Of a DNA stretch of 64,000 bases, positions 21,775-33,620 are shown one piece after another. Under the pieces are notes generated by a model. It did not search any database, was not told the origin of the DNA, and saw only the letters and a program-made list of their open reading frames with translations. The stretch's first letter is position 1, and every line of letters starts with the position of its first letter. The position numbers and the translations under genes are program-made. The stretch is from positions 43,338,001 to 43,402,000 of the forward strand of contig CM060733.1 in assembly GCA_030704615.1 (NCBI GenBank), in the 5' to 3' direction. This DNA is from Takakia lepidozioides. Its lineage: Eukaryota; Streptophyta; Takakiopsida; Takakiales; Takakiaceae.

Positions 21775-23059
21775 TGTGATGATCGGTGCCGATCATCACA
21801 GATGGTGGTAGAGCAAGCCACCAGAAATAACGAGAAGACATTGGGAAACAGTACTGAGGAGGGCGGTGCCATACCAGCTGTCCAGGGCAACCACGTCGGG
21901 GACAGGCTGGCCGTCGGGGATGTCAAGGATGACCATGTCAGCGGCAAAGGTTTTTTGAACACCGCATACGAATGAGGGACCAGTGCTCACCTGCAGCATA
22001 CAGGTCCAATTTGAAAACAAAGGAAAATGAGGGTCCCAACAAAAACCAACATCTACATTGGCATTGACAATTTTGAATGTCCCAATTGAAGAGGAAGATT
22101 CTTACCAGATTAAGAAAAGAAATCATGTTATCCCAAGTCGGTGATGGCACCCCCGAGTATCCTTTTCTCGGAGTCTCCATCATTGCCAGCCATCCCTCAT
22201 TGCCAATCATGATCTGCCCTGCAAAGTCTGACGGGAAGGGTTGTGGCTTGGCATCGAAAACGCATTCAATAGTGCAGGTGTACCTCGCAGCTGTCTCGTC
22301 TTTCTCTTTGTCCTTCTCCTTGTCCTTCTCTTTCTCCTTCCCCTTCTCTTTTGTCTTCCCAGGTGACTTGGCTACTCCCTCCGAAGCGTTTACATCCTTG
22401 TCTTTCACCTTGCGGCCCCCCTTCTTGCCTTTCTGGGGAGTTTCCTGTGCGTCCGGCTCCTTGGCGGCCAATGAAGCTATGTTCCTCTGGTATTCTTTGT
22501 CGTTCAAAGGTGCCAGCAATTCCGCATGGTTGTTCAAATACTTCATTTGCTGCTCTTGAAATATCGTGTGCTCAGGCGGGCCAGTCGAGGGGGTGGTAGT
22601 ACCATCAACAGTCCTAAATGTGGGCAGGACTCTAGTCCCTCAAGATAGCAGCTGTGTACATTGTGGGATCATTGGTAGGGTCCAACCACATGTCCAGGTA
22701 ATCTGGGATTTCACTCAGGTGTTTTCCTTCCATCAGCACATATTTAGTGTACCTGCGGACGCTCAAACAAACACCATCCCCTAAAACAAGATATCAAAAA
22801 GCAGCGGAAATTGATGATCGGTGGCGATCATCACTTTCACATCAGAGAGAATGCAACATGGGTGTGCAAATCCTTATGATTATCTACACTGCACAACTGG
22901 GAAATCTGATGATCGGCACCGATCAACAGGTCACTGATCAGAAGCAAATTGCCTATGTTAACAGAGGTAGGATGAAACATGGACATGATCTGCAGTATTC
23001 CTTTGTTTGACGGGAGAAGCTCAGAGCACTAGAAGTGATGATTGGTACCGACCATCACC
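21775..23059. repeat. Scattered GATC near-palindromes in methyltransferase introns
   Basis: Four copies of the near-palindrome TGATGATCGG/CCGATCATCA lie at about 21775-21800, 22812-22834, 22907-22929 and 23035-23059. The first lies between the motif IV and motif X/I exons. The other three lie in the intron between the 23.4-kb and 22.8-kb blocks. Confidence 0.85.
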
Positions 23060-24984
23060 AAATTGCTGAGTAGCAAAAAGAAAATATTAAGGTTTTCTCA
23101 ATTGAGGCATGACAGAATTTAAAAGAATGTGATGGATAGGCTTTAGGTACTGCTCCTGTACACAACACGCATCATAGCCCACTCCCCTCCAACTTGACTG
23201 TCAAAATCGTTCGACCTCAATATGTTACCATCCTTGGAGAACTCGCGGAAGAAACAGTATCGCCACGTGAGACCTTTCCACTTTCTAATGTACGCCTCCA
23301 AGGTCATCTGTGGTGGTGAGACCATCGAAATATTCAAGTCCTTCAAATTTTGCTCCAGGACAAGAATGACGCGTTTCTCCAAATGCAAAGGGAACATCTA
23401 TCAGAATTGCACATGACAAAGTCATAGGATAATTGATATATAACAGGCACTTCAATCAACAAATACCTGACTCCAAAATGTGGCCTTGTGAAGCCAGTGA
23501 TAAAAAACAATGTCACTTATTCCCTCAACCTTTGTGCCAAGCTGGATTGTGCTTTTTGGGAACTGATTCAGATCCTTCACCGTCTGATCCGAGTTCCAAA
23601 TCTCGAGCCATCTAACTTTTGTCTGGGGGTCGACCATGGAGAGAGCCAACATGTGCAATTTCTCATGTTGCATCTCTGGATATACATGCTTGTCATAGTG
23701 GGCTTTGATTTGGAGAAGGAACTCCTCCCCAAGTCCGGGATCCACTATTCTCAACTGCTTCAAGAAGGCGGACATCAGCTTCATCCTCCTTATCTCGTAC
23801 TCCTTCTTTATGGCTGCTCCAACACCTTTAGCAGTCCTTGGCTCTTCTGTTGTAGAGCGGTAGTACTCAGATTTCCCCTTCTCAGCGGCCTCTACGAGTT
23901 CTTGCTGCATATAACAACACTTGGATTAGAACACAGAGGATTACAAATGTGTTTTGAAGAAGATAAGAAGATGTGGGTTGGGCCATACCGCACACATGTA
24001 CTCCATAAATGCATCTCGGATCAACGAGTACCAGGTCCCTGCAGCTCTCCCTGTTTCGCACTTCTTGATTACATCAGGATGTAGCACTGTGCGGAACTCA
24101 TCAAGCTTCATCAAACCAATTATCTGAATACGGAAAAGTGTGTGGACCAAGCTTGTAGTAACATGTGATTTCTATGTCGATCTGCAAATGGGGAATACAC
24201 ATTGCATAGGTAAGAACTCTTTTACGTTTGGACTTGAAATGCGCACAACATGCAATTTGAAAGGCAGTGGGGTTTTTAGGATGTCCTACTTGTTCACGTC
24301 ATGCATAGCTGTCACAAGTCTCGCGATGTCGTTCCCAGGATCCAGAACCATTGCCTCTACAGCACAATGCTTGTCCTTGTCTTTTTGAATGGTGTTTCGC
24401 AATGTACCCCATCCAATCCAGCAGGCGATGCTTTCCGTCCCAGACATAGAACATGTGGTTGCAGAACTGTTGGGTGTTATGTCCAAGTAGCAGGGAGTCC
24501 TCGAACTCATCATTTGCATTCTTCCAGCAATCATCCCAGTTGTCCGTTATCTCTGGGCTCACTTTTGTGTTGTTACCATTTGTATCCTTCAGTGAGACGT
24601 AGAAAACTTGTGTACCCATTCTGTACCCGTGCACGAAATCTGTTTCCAACTTGGTAATGTCATGCGAAAGTGGAGGACGAACAACACGCATTGAGATCAT
24701 CCGGTAGAGAGGGATTTCAAGTCATCCTCCGGAGACGATCATGTCCCTAATAACCTCCTGGGAATTTACCTTCTGATATGACATAAGCTCTTTCACCTTG
24801 TCAAGGTAGTGCAATTCAGGCTCATTTGTGTCTTTGCTGTTCTCAGAACTCTTCGTGGAGTCGTCTCCTTCTCCAGAGCCCTTTGTTTCTGTTTATCCCT
24901 GCTTAGACTTTACATTTTTCTGCATTCCCAAAACTCACAAGAGCAACATTCAACTGGTGTTCAGGAAACAGACATTTTTAAACA

Positions 24985-26343
24985 ATGATGATCGGTACCG
25001 ACCATCACTTTGTCTTCTAACAAAAGAATGGAAACTTTAGTTGGTTTCCCCATGCACGTTCACTCAGTTCTCACTAGACTGCGATGATCGGTGGCGACCA
25101 TCGCAATCTACAATTGGCAATGATGCACACAACAAGTTTGTCAAACTCATATTACAAATGACAGTCAATGAATAGTGATGATCGGTACCGATCATCATTT
25201 TCTGCATGTTCAGAAGAAGACTTCAGACACCCCGTTGTCTTTTAAAAAATTCAACTGATAGTGATGATTGGTGGCGATCATCAGTACCTGTCATTGAAAA
25301 CGACACACCCTAAAGCTTCAAATCACATTCGGAATCACAAGGATGATGCAAGCGATGATCGGTACCGATCATCACAACAAGACAACCCTGGGATGCACAC
25401 ACCCATGAGGTCTGAATGTGATGGTCGGCACCGATCGTCACTTTTCTGCAGAATCCCTTCTTTCACTCACTGAGCTTTTTAGCGAAGGAATGGACCTGGA
25501 AGCGATCATCGCCACCGATCATCGCTTTTGTGTCACTGCTATTCCTCCTATGAATTGCCTAGACCTCTTACATCCTAACACTTTTCAGTTTGCAAAGGGT
25601 TGGTCTCCTCTTTTGGATTCGGGTGTAGTGCCCAATCAGTTCAAAAAGTGATGATCCGTACCGATCATCACAATCAGACTGCCCTGGGAAGCACAACCCA
25701 TGAGGTCTGAATGTGATGGTTGGCACCGATCGTCACTTTCCTGCAGAATCTCGCCTTTCAGTGTATGAGCTTTTGAGCAAAGAAATAGATTTGGAAGCGA
25801 TGATCGCCACCGATCATCGCTTTTCTGTCACTGCAATTCCAGCTCTGAAGAAGTGGGATGGACCTGGTACATCCTAAAGTGTTTCATTTTACAAAGGGTT
25901 GCATTGCTATTTTGGATTTTGGGATAATATCCAGTCATTTCAGAAAGTGATGATCGGTACCGATCATCACAATCAAACTGCCTTGGGATGCATAACCCAT
26001 GAGGTCTGAATGTGATGGTCGGCACCGATCATCACTTTCCTGAAGAACCACGCCATTGCCAAGCTGGTTTGAACAAGAAGGGAATGGACCTGAAAGCGAT
26101 GATCGCCACCGATCATCACTTCTACGTCATTGCAAGATGCGACTTAAGTTCCCTGGCACTCTTGCATCACCATCAAATTGGCCTTCTAGGCTTACATATA
26201 GCAATGCCAAAGGTGATGGTCGGCACCGATCATTACTTTCGTCGTGAAACGTATACTTGTCTGCCTGCCTGCCTTCCTAAATCTACTGAACTACAACACC
26301 AACTACATTACTCTGTAAAGCGATGATCGCCACTGATCATCAC
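24985..26343. repeat. Array of 24-bp GATC near-palindromes
   Basis: Sixteen 22- to 24-bp near-palindromes lie between the third and second predicted exons, starting near 24985, 25081, 25175, 25261, 25352, 25418, 25502, 25649, 25713, 25797, 25947, 26012, 26096, 26213 and 26320, with the pattern GYGATGATCG-centre-CGATCATCRC. Centres are GTAC, GCAC or CCAC. From 25352 on they form a higher-order repeat: three palindromes in a unit of about 298 bp, present three times with units starting near 25352, 25649 and 25947. Most copies carry two GATC sites. They do not look like terminators or CRISPR repeats. Confidence 0.9.
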
Positions 26344-26720
26344 TTTTCCCACATCTTCCGACCATCAATAAAGAGGAAGAAGAGCGTGTGAGACAACTTA
26401 CAGATCCCTTCGCCTTCTTCGGCTTCGTGGCTGCATCGCTCGGGTCACCCTCTTATGCTTTCCTCTTCCCTTTTCCATCGGTCTGAACACAAGATAAACC
26501 ATGTTCTTGAATCCCAGATGGAAGGGAAAACATCCAGACTAATGAAAACAGTAGTATGGAGTGCTCACCATTTCTGTCTGATGTAGCGTTCGCAGACGTT
26601 CGCCGTCGCTACGACTGCGGTGACCTCACTCTCAGTTCCCACATGCTCTTCTGCTTGACCTGTCTCCACATTCACTTGCTGCCTAAGCCCTGCACCATCT
26701 TGCATGCGACGCCTCGTCAT

Positions 26721-27596
26721 TTGCTCTCTTGATCTCAGCCTCTCTCTAAGCGATGTAAAATACAATGACTTCTTTCTCTTCCGAACCGAACAAGGAACCC
26801 TCTCCAGCTTGACTACCTTTCTTCCTCTGCGAGCAGAAACAAGAAAGATGAACAGACTCGCTTTCTTGCGCGGTTCCGTCGTTTTGGGAGTGTCTCTGGA
26901 ACCGTCGGATTCCCTCTTGCGTGTCCAATACGTGAATGTACGTTTTCAGTGGAAATGGCGTAACCTAATTGGGATAGCTGTTCCTTTACGCGGCTGTTTT
27001 GGGTTGTTGGCGTGTGCAAACATAAAATAGACATGTGTCTTTTTTGTGACGGCTTCGTTAATATCATCGTACATCGTCATAGATGAGGATTCTCAAAGTA
27101 GTTCGGATGAGGCCTACCTAGGATTTCAGGGAATATGCGTATGTAGAGAGTTCTGGGCCATTTGATGCATAATCCTGAAAGCTTCAAGATGGTCAGGCAT
27201 AGTGAATCTAGTCATGGGCGGACAAATGATGTAAGTACTTCAATTATCTTGCCATCATCCCTGCATCAGATCCTCTAGCAATCTTCAAGGAAGTCGGCGG
27301 GTTTTTATTGTTTTGGGGAAACTCTCAAAAATTGGTTGGATCATCTGTTAAATTTGCTCAGAAAACAATACAGATTGCAGTTCACACACGTTAATTTGAC
27401 AGCGGATTGTCAGGAACCGTCCCGCGTAACTTCACATGTGACTATATGGAATAACAGAATATGCACAATCTTCATAGAACGGGTGTTTCCGCCGCATGTC
27501 TTGTGCACATGCTTGCCCAGTGTGGTGCAGACCTGAGTCATCTGATTTCGCAAAGGAGCAGCTCAGGAGAGAGAACCCCCCGCGCGAGGACGTAAC
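26721..27596. promoter_or_regulatory. Divergent intergenic region of element B
   Basis: The methyltransferase-like gene reads left and the transposase-like gene reads right from this 0.9-kb gap, so it should hold both promoters and perhaps 5' non-coding exons. A gtaagt-type site occurs near 27231. I see no clear TATA box. Confidence 0.35.
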
Positions 27597-30500
27597 ATGG
27601 CTTCCTCCGAAGCAAAGATCTTTTCTGACGACAAACCAGTGCCTTTCTCCAAAGATGCCCTTGACAATGGATTTGCAATTGTTCTAGAACATGTCTTGGC
27701 TACTCGGTTTGAGCTTCGGAATGGCTCCATCTTCTTGGAAAAAGTGTACAATTTGGACGGGAAGTTGTTGAAATACTCGTTCCAAAACCGTGATGAGACG
27801 GCTCATGTCAGCCAGTGGAAAGTGCGCCCTGGTAGATACAGAGTACTTGGAGAGCCTCGGCGAAAGTCCCTTGGATCATATGTGACGCCCGGGATTGCTG
27901 CTTCGGTCGTTGAAGACAAAAAGGAGGTGGTGGTGAAAAAAGAACAGACGTCATCCACTCCAATCGTGGAGCTTTTGGATTCGTCCGATGATGACATAAG
28001 TGAAATTCCCACTCCAGTCCTTGCTACGGTAGTTTTGGAAGCGGATGAAGAAAAGATTTGTAGTGTCATTCCAAAACTACGGGTGATGGGAGGAATGACA
28101 GGTTTCAAAAGTGAGTTGCAGGGAATTGATTGGGAATCTTTGAAGCAGGTGCCAGTGAAGTTCCTGCCAGAGACTTTTGATGGGGATATCATATTCGAGT
28201 TGCCTCCTCCTCTGCGAGTTGGAAGTATAACAAGCATAATGCACGGAATGGACAAGAAACACGATGGGCACCCATGGTGCAGAACAAAAACATCCAATAT
28301 TCAAAATGAAGACAAGCTTGTTTTCAAGAGAACAGTTTGCAATGGACACCTTAGGTGTGATAATTTGAATTGCAGGCACTTTCTTCAGTTTGGGGTTCAT
28401 AATCAAAGTGAGTGGGAGGGTCTCGCGGAAAATCCATTTAAGCCTGGGGCTACTCCTCCACCGACAAACACTTTCGTTTGCAAATTCTGCAGACTTGTAC
28501 TATCCTGCCTGGCACTGCGTGGAGCAAGAATGTACTATGTCGTCCACCGTTTGAAAACAATGATGCTTGTGTGCATTTTGGTTTCCATAACCATCCTATC
28601 TCGAAGGGGGATTACAGGGAGAGTGTTGAGACAGTTTCGAGGTTGATTAAACAAGAGTACGAGAGCAACCCATCCGCAACAACATCTGCAATTGCTCTTG
28701 CCGCAAGCAAGTCCTTCTTGGAAAGCCATATTTTGAGTGAAGGGGATTCTGTGGGGACTAAACTTGACGGTCCAGCATTCGACATTGTCATGGATCATTT
28801 CTCCACTTTAAGTTCACCTAACATTCGACATCAAATCAATGCATTGAGAATGGGCTCTGGGATCAGAGGCTACATAGACAACATTTTGGAATTGAAACGA
28901 TGGAGCAAATACGACTACATCCTGGATAATGTTTTTCCAAGTCAAGGTGCCACCAAATTATTTATTTTCAAAGTGTCGACTGCTGGGGAGGGCAGCGGGG
29001 TTAGCCTCGTGAAGCGGATGCAGAAGACTGGGGACCTACAGAATTATTTTCTTATGTTTGATCATGTGAAACGAATGAAAGATTGGATAACAATGGCTTA
29101 TCATGTGTACGATCCAGTGTACCAACGAATTATGACAACTGCAGTTTGTGACATGCAATCCGAGGATACAGAATCCCATAAGCTAATGTGGAATTCCCTG
29201 ATACGTGTTATGGGCTGCCATGGGGTGTCATCTCCAAATTTTGCTGGTTTCATGGCAGATAGTGCTTAGACGAATTTCAATGTTGTTCGAATTGTCTTCG
29301 GATCAGGCGACCCGAAAGTGCCAATGCAGGCAAGATAGCGTACATGTCTATTCCATTGGACACAATCACTGGAGAAACATACAAAGTCGGATATCAAACC
29401 AGAGATGCAGACACGACATCACAATTTGTGCAAAATTACAAAGATGCTAGAACAATGAAAGAGGCGGACACTTTGTTTCAGACAATTCGTGCTTGGTGGT
29501 TCTCTTCTGGAGCTGCATCGCTTGAGAGTATGAGAGCATTGGAAGATTGGCTGGTGTTTTGGCACTTCCGGTACAGACAGTGGGGAGCAGCCATGACAAT
29601 GGTGCGTGGCTTGTATTGCTTGCTTTATTCATACCGTTACTTTCCAAATTTTGCTCTGCTTGCTTTCTTTATGTTGTTCCCTGTCCGCTGTTCTGAAGTG
29701 TGGTTTTCCACTTTGCAGAACATGTCCATTGAGGAAATAGAGGACAGACCATCTTGCAATTTGGCAGAGACTGTGCACAACGCATGGTTGCAACAGTCTG
29801 GGAAACGAGGTCGGGATTTGTATGTGGCAACAACAGATGATCTGATACGTGCTTTGCAACAACAAACCAGGTACCGTGATTTCTTGCGAGGTGAGGTTGG
29901 TGATAAGGGTCCGGACAAACAAGAGTTGATGTTGCGTGCTGCGAGCAGATCTGGGGATCCAAGCAAGATAATATGGGTGGTGAGCATGTATGCCTAGAGA
30001 ACGCCACTTGTTTCTAGAGTTCCACATCTTGAAGGGGATGAGAGATTCGGCTCTTGGAAGAGGAAATTGAACACCCCACCTGGTTCGGATTCCGATTCGC
30101 ACAGGGCAGACCGTGATAACTTCTCGAAGCCTCGTGTTCCTCTGCATGACAGATCCATGTCCGAAACCTCCATTCTGGAGGCCTCCGTCACGACGGCAGG
30201 CTCCAGCATCAAATAGTACCACTGAAATGGTGCAGGAGATAAACTTCCCCCCTGATGTGCTCGAGTCTGTATGCCCCGACCACATTTGGCACATAGAACG
30301 CACAAGTGCAGGGTCTCGTGTGAAATGTACAGCGATCAAGGCAACTAATTTCAAAAAATGCACTTCATCTATATCCAGAGGCGGTGCCCGGACTCCTGCT
30401 CCGACTTTCACGGGTTTGATGCGTCCATACGGCCAAGCAAAAGCCAAGAACCACAAGTTCTGGTTCTGTGCAGACGATTGTGGTACATGTAAGCATGGAA

Positions 30501-31092
30501 CTGTGCGACCTTCTGTGGTGATGAAGCCAGCTCCTCCAACCGTTTGGCCCGTCAAGGTGGGAACACATCTCACAAGTTAGGAGATTGTAATGCTGGAGGA
30601 GGCAGGCTTTTCCCTTGCGAGACAACCCCAACTGCTTCTAGTTCCGCGTCTTGTCGGGTCCCTCTAGTAAATCCTCACTTGTGACCAACCAAACGAGATG
30701 GAAAGTTGGTTCGACGTTTCCCTCCAACCGTAGAACACTTCGGCAAAGTGGAGTCCGCAAGAATGCTCCAAGCTTGTGTTGCAAGCACCACGGAAGTGCC
30801 CGATCCAGGGTATGGCCGGATGTACACAATGATCACTTCGACATCTGCTGTTCATGACAGGGCATACAACATGACAGTTTCCAATTTCCCCAATTGCACC
30901 TGTCCTGATTTTGTGAATATGATATCAACCAGTTTGGGCAAGAGAGGAAAATTCATACCCTGCAAACATTTGTATTTCATATTTTTGAAGATGATGGTTT
31001 GCGATCCCAAGCATGACAACTTCGTTCACCAGGCCACTCTGAGTTTCAACGAGGTCGATACTCCATTGCAGCGGGATACAACACATAGGTAG
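27597..31092 (+). pseudogene. SWIM-finger DDE transposase-like gene, decayed
   Basis: The ATG at 27597 opens a 349-codon frame. It ends in a cysteine-rich DNA-binding region (CNGHLRCDNLNCRHF, CKFC), which continues after a one-base shift near 28490 with CVHFGFHNHP, a zinc arrangement like WRKY/GCM1/FAR1-type fingers of plant MULE transposases. The core follows: VYDPVYQRIMTTAVCDMQSED, then FAGFMADSA, FNVVRIVFGSGDP and RTCLFHWTQSLEKHTK, consistent with an RNase H-like DDE catalytic fold. In-frame TAG codons at about 29267 and 29336 interrupt it. Near 30870-30985 a SWIM finger appears as CTCPDF...FIPCKHLYF (C-x-C...C-x-H). A cysteine cluster (WFCADDCGTCKHG) lies between. It shares element B with the methyltransferase-like gene and is probably the mover of the element. 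It is inactive here. Confidence 0.7.
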
Positions 31093-32706
31093 CATCAACT
31101 ATCACTTCGTCTATCTGGAATGTGGTGAATGTGCAATGTGGAATTTGCAATCTAAAATGTGTTTTTTATGGACTGTGAGTATGCAATGTGGTACGTGGAC
31201 GACCATGCTATGAAATGTGCAATTTGCAACATTGTCATGGAAATTCAATTCAAAAGCTTTGAGTGACAACTTTTAAAAGCACATGCATCATTGCACCTTT
31301 CGAAGTCTACATGTTTTCCTGTCGCTATGCACTGCAATCATCTTTTGAAGATGATCCCAATTCTCATTGTTATTTGGGGAGGAGGCAAGGTCTTCCCGTG
31401 GCAGCCTCTATGGCGCACATGTTGTGAGGATATTTTCTCGTCCTTGTAATTGTAAAAGTGAAACAAACAATTGTAATTGCACAATGTTGGATGCTACAGT
31501 TGTAGGCCTCATGGTAGTCTTCCTTGTATTCAGCCAAGGATTCCCTGCATTAATCCCACGGTCATAGGACCATCCTCGGTTATAGGCGCCGCATGTTCAT
31601 GCTAGCGACGCAGTGTCACTTCAGCATTTGTCGCCATATCAGCCTGATGACATCACACTCACGCCACGTTAGCATGGGTGCACGCTCACGCCACGTCACT
31701 CCTGCGTGAGTGTACACTCACGCGCAAGGCTCACGCCATTGCGTTGTTGCCCCAAGTGCATCTCTTATATCGAGGCCCAAGTGCAACCTCTAGGGTAGCT
31801 TATGCCGTTGGCCCAAGTGTGAAGAATTGAAATCTAAGACCAAGTGCTCTTTCCTACGTATCCAAGTGTGTGTCTTATATTAAGGCCCATCTAAGCCCAA
31901 GTGCAATCTCCTATGGATCTAAGTGCTTCTCCCATGTAGAGTCCCAAGTACGACCTACAGTGTCATCCAACACTCAATTTTGTAATCTAGTTGAATTTTC
32001 AGCGGCCAAAATTGTTCATATTTCTGTAATTCTCGGCCGTAGGTCCAAGTCGGTCGGTCGTTGGCCCAAGTATCCAATGACATCTAAGTCCAAGTGCAAT
32101 CCCCTATGCATCCAGAGACCCCATGTTGGAGAGATCTAAGGTAGCATGTGTCATTGGCCCATGTGTGAAGAATTGCAATCTAATTAAGCCTAAGTGCAAT
32201 CTCTTATGTATCCAAGTGCGACCTACAGTGTCCAATGTCACCTAAGTCCAAGTGCAATCCCCAAGCCCACTTTGCTATTTTATCTCCCTGTCAAGGCTTC
32301 ATACCTTCTTAATTATTTTGAAAACTTCTAGGGAACTTTCCTCCTCCATCTAGAACCTTCTAGATTCTATCATGTTACACTACCCGCCGCTTTCTTGCAA
32401 TCCCATAGAATTTCCATCTTTTCTACTATAATATAGGCATAGCGGCACGGCTTGGAGTTGGGGATTTGACTGTGGATTCCCAAGCCCGGCGATCGTACCG
32501 GCAGGCTGGCACTCGCACTTTCAACTCGCATCCTATGTCTAGTGTGTTCCCATACTTTTAGCTAGGTAGCATCTACGTGGACATTGTACAAGTCGCCACC
32601 TCTGCACTTAACCCCAAAAAATTTGCCACGTCCACGCCTAGGCAAAAATGAAAAAATAAAGCTGGTTCTTACAAGTGAAATAGGGGTTTCTGTGCCTATT
32701 TACGTT
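31093..32706. other. Right interior of element B without a gene
   Basis: After the transposase come about 500 bp of AT-rich DNA. A hairpin block at 31640-31745 follows (cgccacgtcac and an 18-bp perfect palindrome CGTGAGTGTACACTCACG). Then comes a degenerate duplication of about 345 bp: 31787-32135 and 32138-32270 share 'gtagc..atgccgttggccca', 'gtgtgaagaattg' and 'aagtgcaatc'. Near 32300-32370 the ttctagaa word is frequent. Confidence 0.5.
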
Positions 32707-32911
32707 CCTAAACCCTAAACCTTAATGCGAAATATGCACCGCTAATGTATATCTTCAAGCTGCAAGTTCCAAATATTTACCGCTTTGGTATCCTATAAAA
32801 ACAAAACAAAGTCATCATAACCAACACCATCGAGAACACAAATAACAAACAATAAGTGAACAATTTAATATAATGAGGGAAACAACGGATTTCGCCAGCG
32901 AAATAAATCAA
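32707..32911 (-). repeat. Right inverted repeat of element B
   Basis: Reverse complement of 18792-19013 with scattered differences and two short gaps. It contains the first of the TTTCGC/GCGAAA palindromes at its outer edge. Confidence 0.8.
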
Positions 32912-33620
32912 GTTATCTGGATTTGCCAGCAAAATAGATCAAGGTATCGGATTTCGTCAGCGAAATTTCAAGGTATCGTTGCGTAGGTCATTATCCAATG
33001 GTTTCGTGGGCAAAACAAAATGAGTTGTGTTTGTTTCGCATATATGGGACGACCTAAGGTTGTTTTGTTTCGCTATCGAATTGTCACGTACTTATTACCC
33101 ATGCTTTCGTGGGCGAAACAAAATGAATTGTGTCTACATTCACATTTTTTTTTTTTAGTTTCGCATATTAGTGATTGCTACAAGTGTCAACAACACATGA
33201 ATTAAATATGCAACTATTAATCAACAAAGATGGCACTAATGGAAAATTCCTTATGCCCCAACATTACGTGGCTTGTGCTCACATGAGCACAAAATTCACA
33301 TTTTAGTTTCGCTAAAGCATTTTTCCAATAATATTCTTGGAATATGTGGCATATCCTCTTCTGCTCCTGTGAGCAGGCGCACAGAGGCTCACAACCTCCA
33401 TGTGCGCAGGCTAACGTCACTATGAGCAGGCAAACGTGAACAAAAGTAAATATTCAATATATTATTTGAATATTCTCTAAGATTTTACGCAAAACGAATT
33501 GTGCTCACGCCAAATGAGTTGCGAAACTTTTGCAAAAGTATGCTCACGTGAGCACAAACTATCTATTTTTGAGATTTTGGCAAAACTCTTGAAGTTTCGC
33601 GGGCGAAAATTGAGGTGTGT
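32885..33620. repeat. TTTCGC/GCGAAA small palindromes outside the right repeat
   Basis: The unit GGATTTCGCCAGCGAAAT plus about 14 bp recurs in tandem near 32887, 32919 and 32947. Variants such as TTTCGTGGGCGAAAC lie near 33001, 33104 and 33596. The 33001 and 33104 copies are followed by the same caaaatgarttgtgt word. Two TGCTCACRTGAGCA palindromes lie near 33278 and 33542. They may be subterminal binding sites, so the true right end of element B could be further out than 32911. Confidence 0.6.

Larger units (their letters stand above)
20770..26720 (-). pseudogene. ParB-like plus beta-class DNA methyltransferase-like gene, decayed
   Basis: Splice-bounded blocks on the minus strand suggest exons at about 26720-26572, 26482-26402, 24919-24290, 24181-23989, 23904-23467, 23397-23150, 22780-22106, 21990-21822, 21668-21383, 21287-21108 and 21004-20770. 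Most start after an ag and end at a gt, but the outer ones are uncertain. The third block has a ParB-like core, YVWDGKHRLLDWMGYI then MVLDPGNDIARLVTAMHDVN. The ninth ends ERTPAFMQTLLE...ARVVDLTLSTG and the tenth begins ATYRACKVVGRSLFGMEGD. This spliced junction is a good match to motifs X and I of beta-class amino-methyltransferases. The upstream ADMVILDIPDG sits where the catalytic D/N-P-P-Y/W/F motif belongs, but its aromatic residue is replaced by D. A KEKDKEKDKEKDE linker lies between. In-frame stops near 24896, 24730 and 26450 and frame changes near 24385 and 22646 mark a dead copy. The predicted role is DNA adenine or N4-cytosine methylation. Confidence 0.55.
18792..32911. mobile_element. 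Element B: large DNA-transposon-like unit
   Basis: About 14.1 kb is framed by inverted repeats of about 215 bp. Inside are two divergent genes: a ParB-like/DNA methyltransferase-like gene (20770-26720, -) and a SWIM-finger DDE transposase-like gene (27597-31092, +). It also has GATC near-palindromes in the methyltransferase introns and CACGTCAC-rich hairpins near 20.1 and 31.7 kb. A transposase between inverted repeats is the hallmark of a cut-and-paste element. No target duplication could be found, because a LINE abuts the left end and tandem palindromes continue outside the right end. Both genes carry stops and frameshifts, so this copy is dead. The transposase resembles MULE-like SWIM transposases, but I cannot fix the superfamily from sequence alone. 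Confidence 0.65.

Noticed and set aside
24985-26343. CRISPR-like array
   Set aside because: Repeats are near-palindromes with variable centres, spacers are themselves repeated in units of about 298 bp, there are no cas genes, and the context is eukaryotic.
27597-31092. Assigning the transposase to a named superfamily such as KDZ/Zisupton or MULE
   Set aside because: SWIM and DDE-like features fit more than one superfamily. Without alignment or a target duplication the choice cannot be made.
20077-31740. TGGCGTGAGC at about 20077 and its inverse at about 31735 as the ends of element B
   Set aside because: No matching target duplication flanks them, and the longer inverted repeats at 18792 and 32911 lie outside and match far better.
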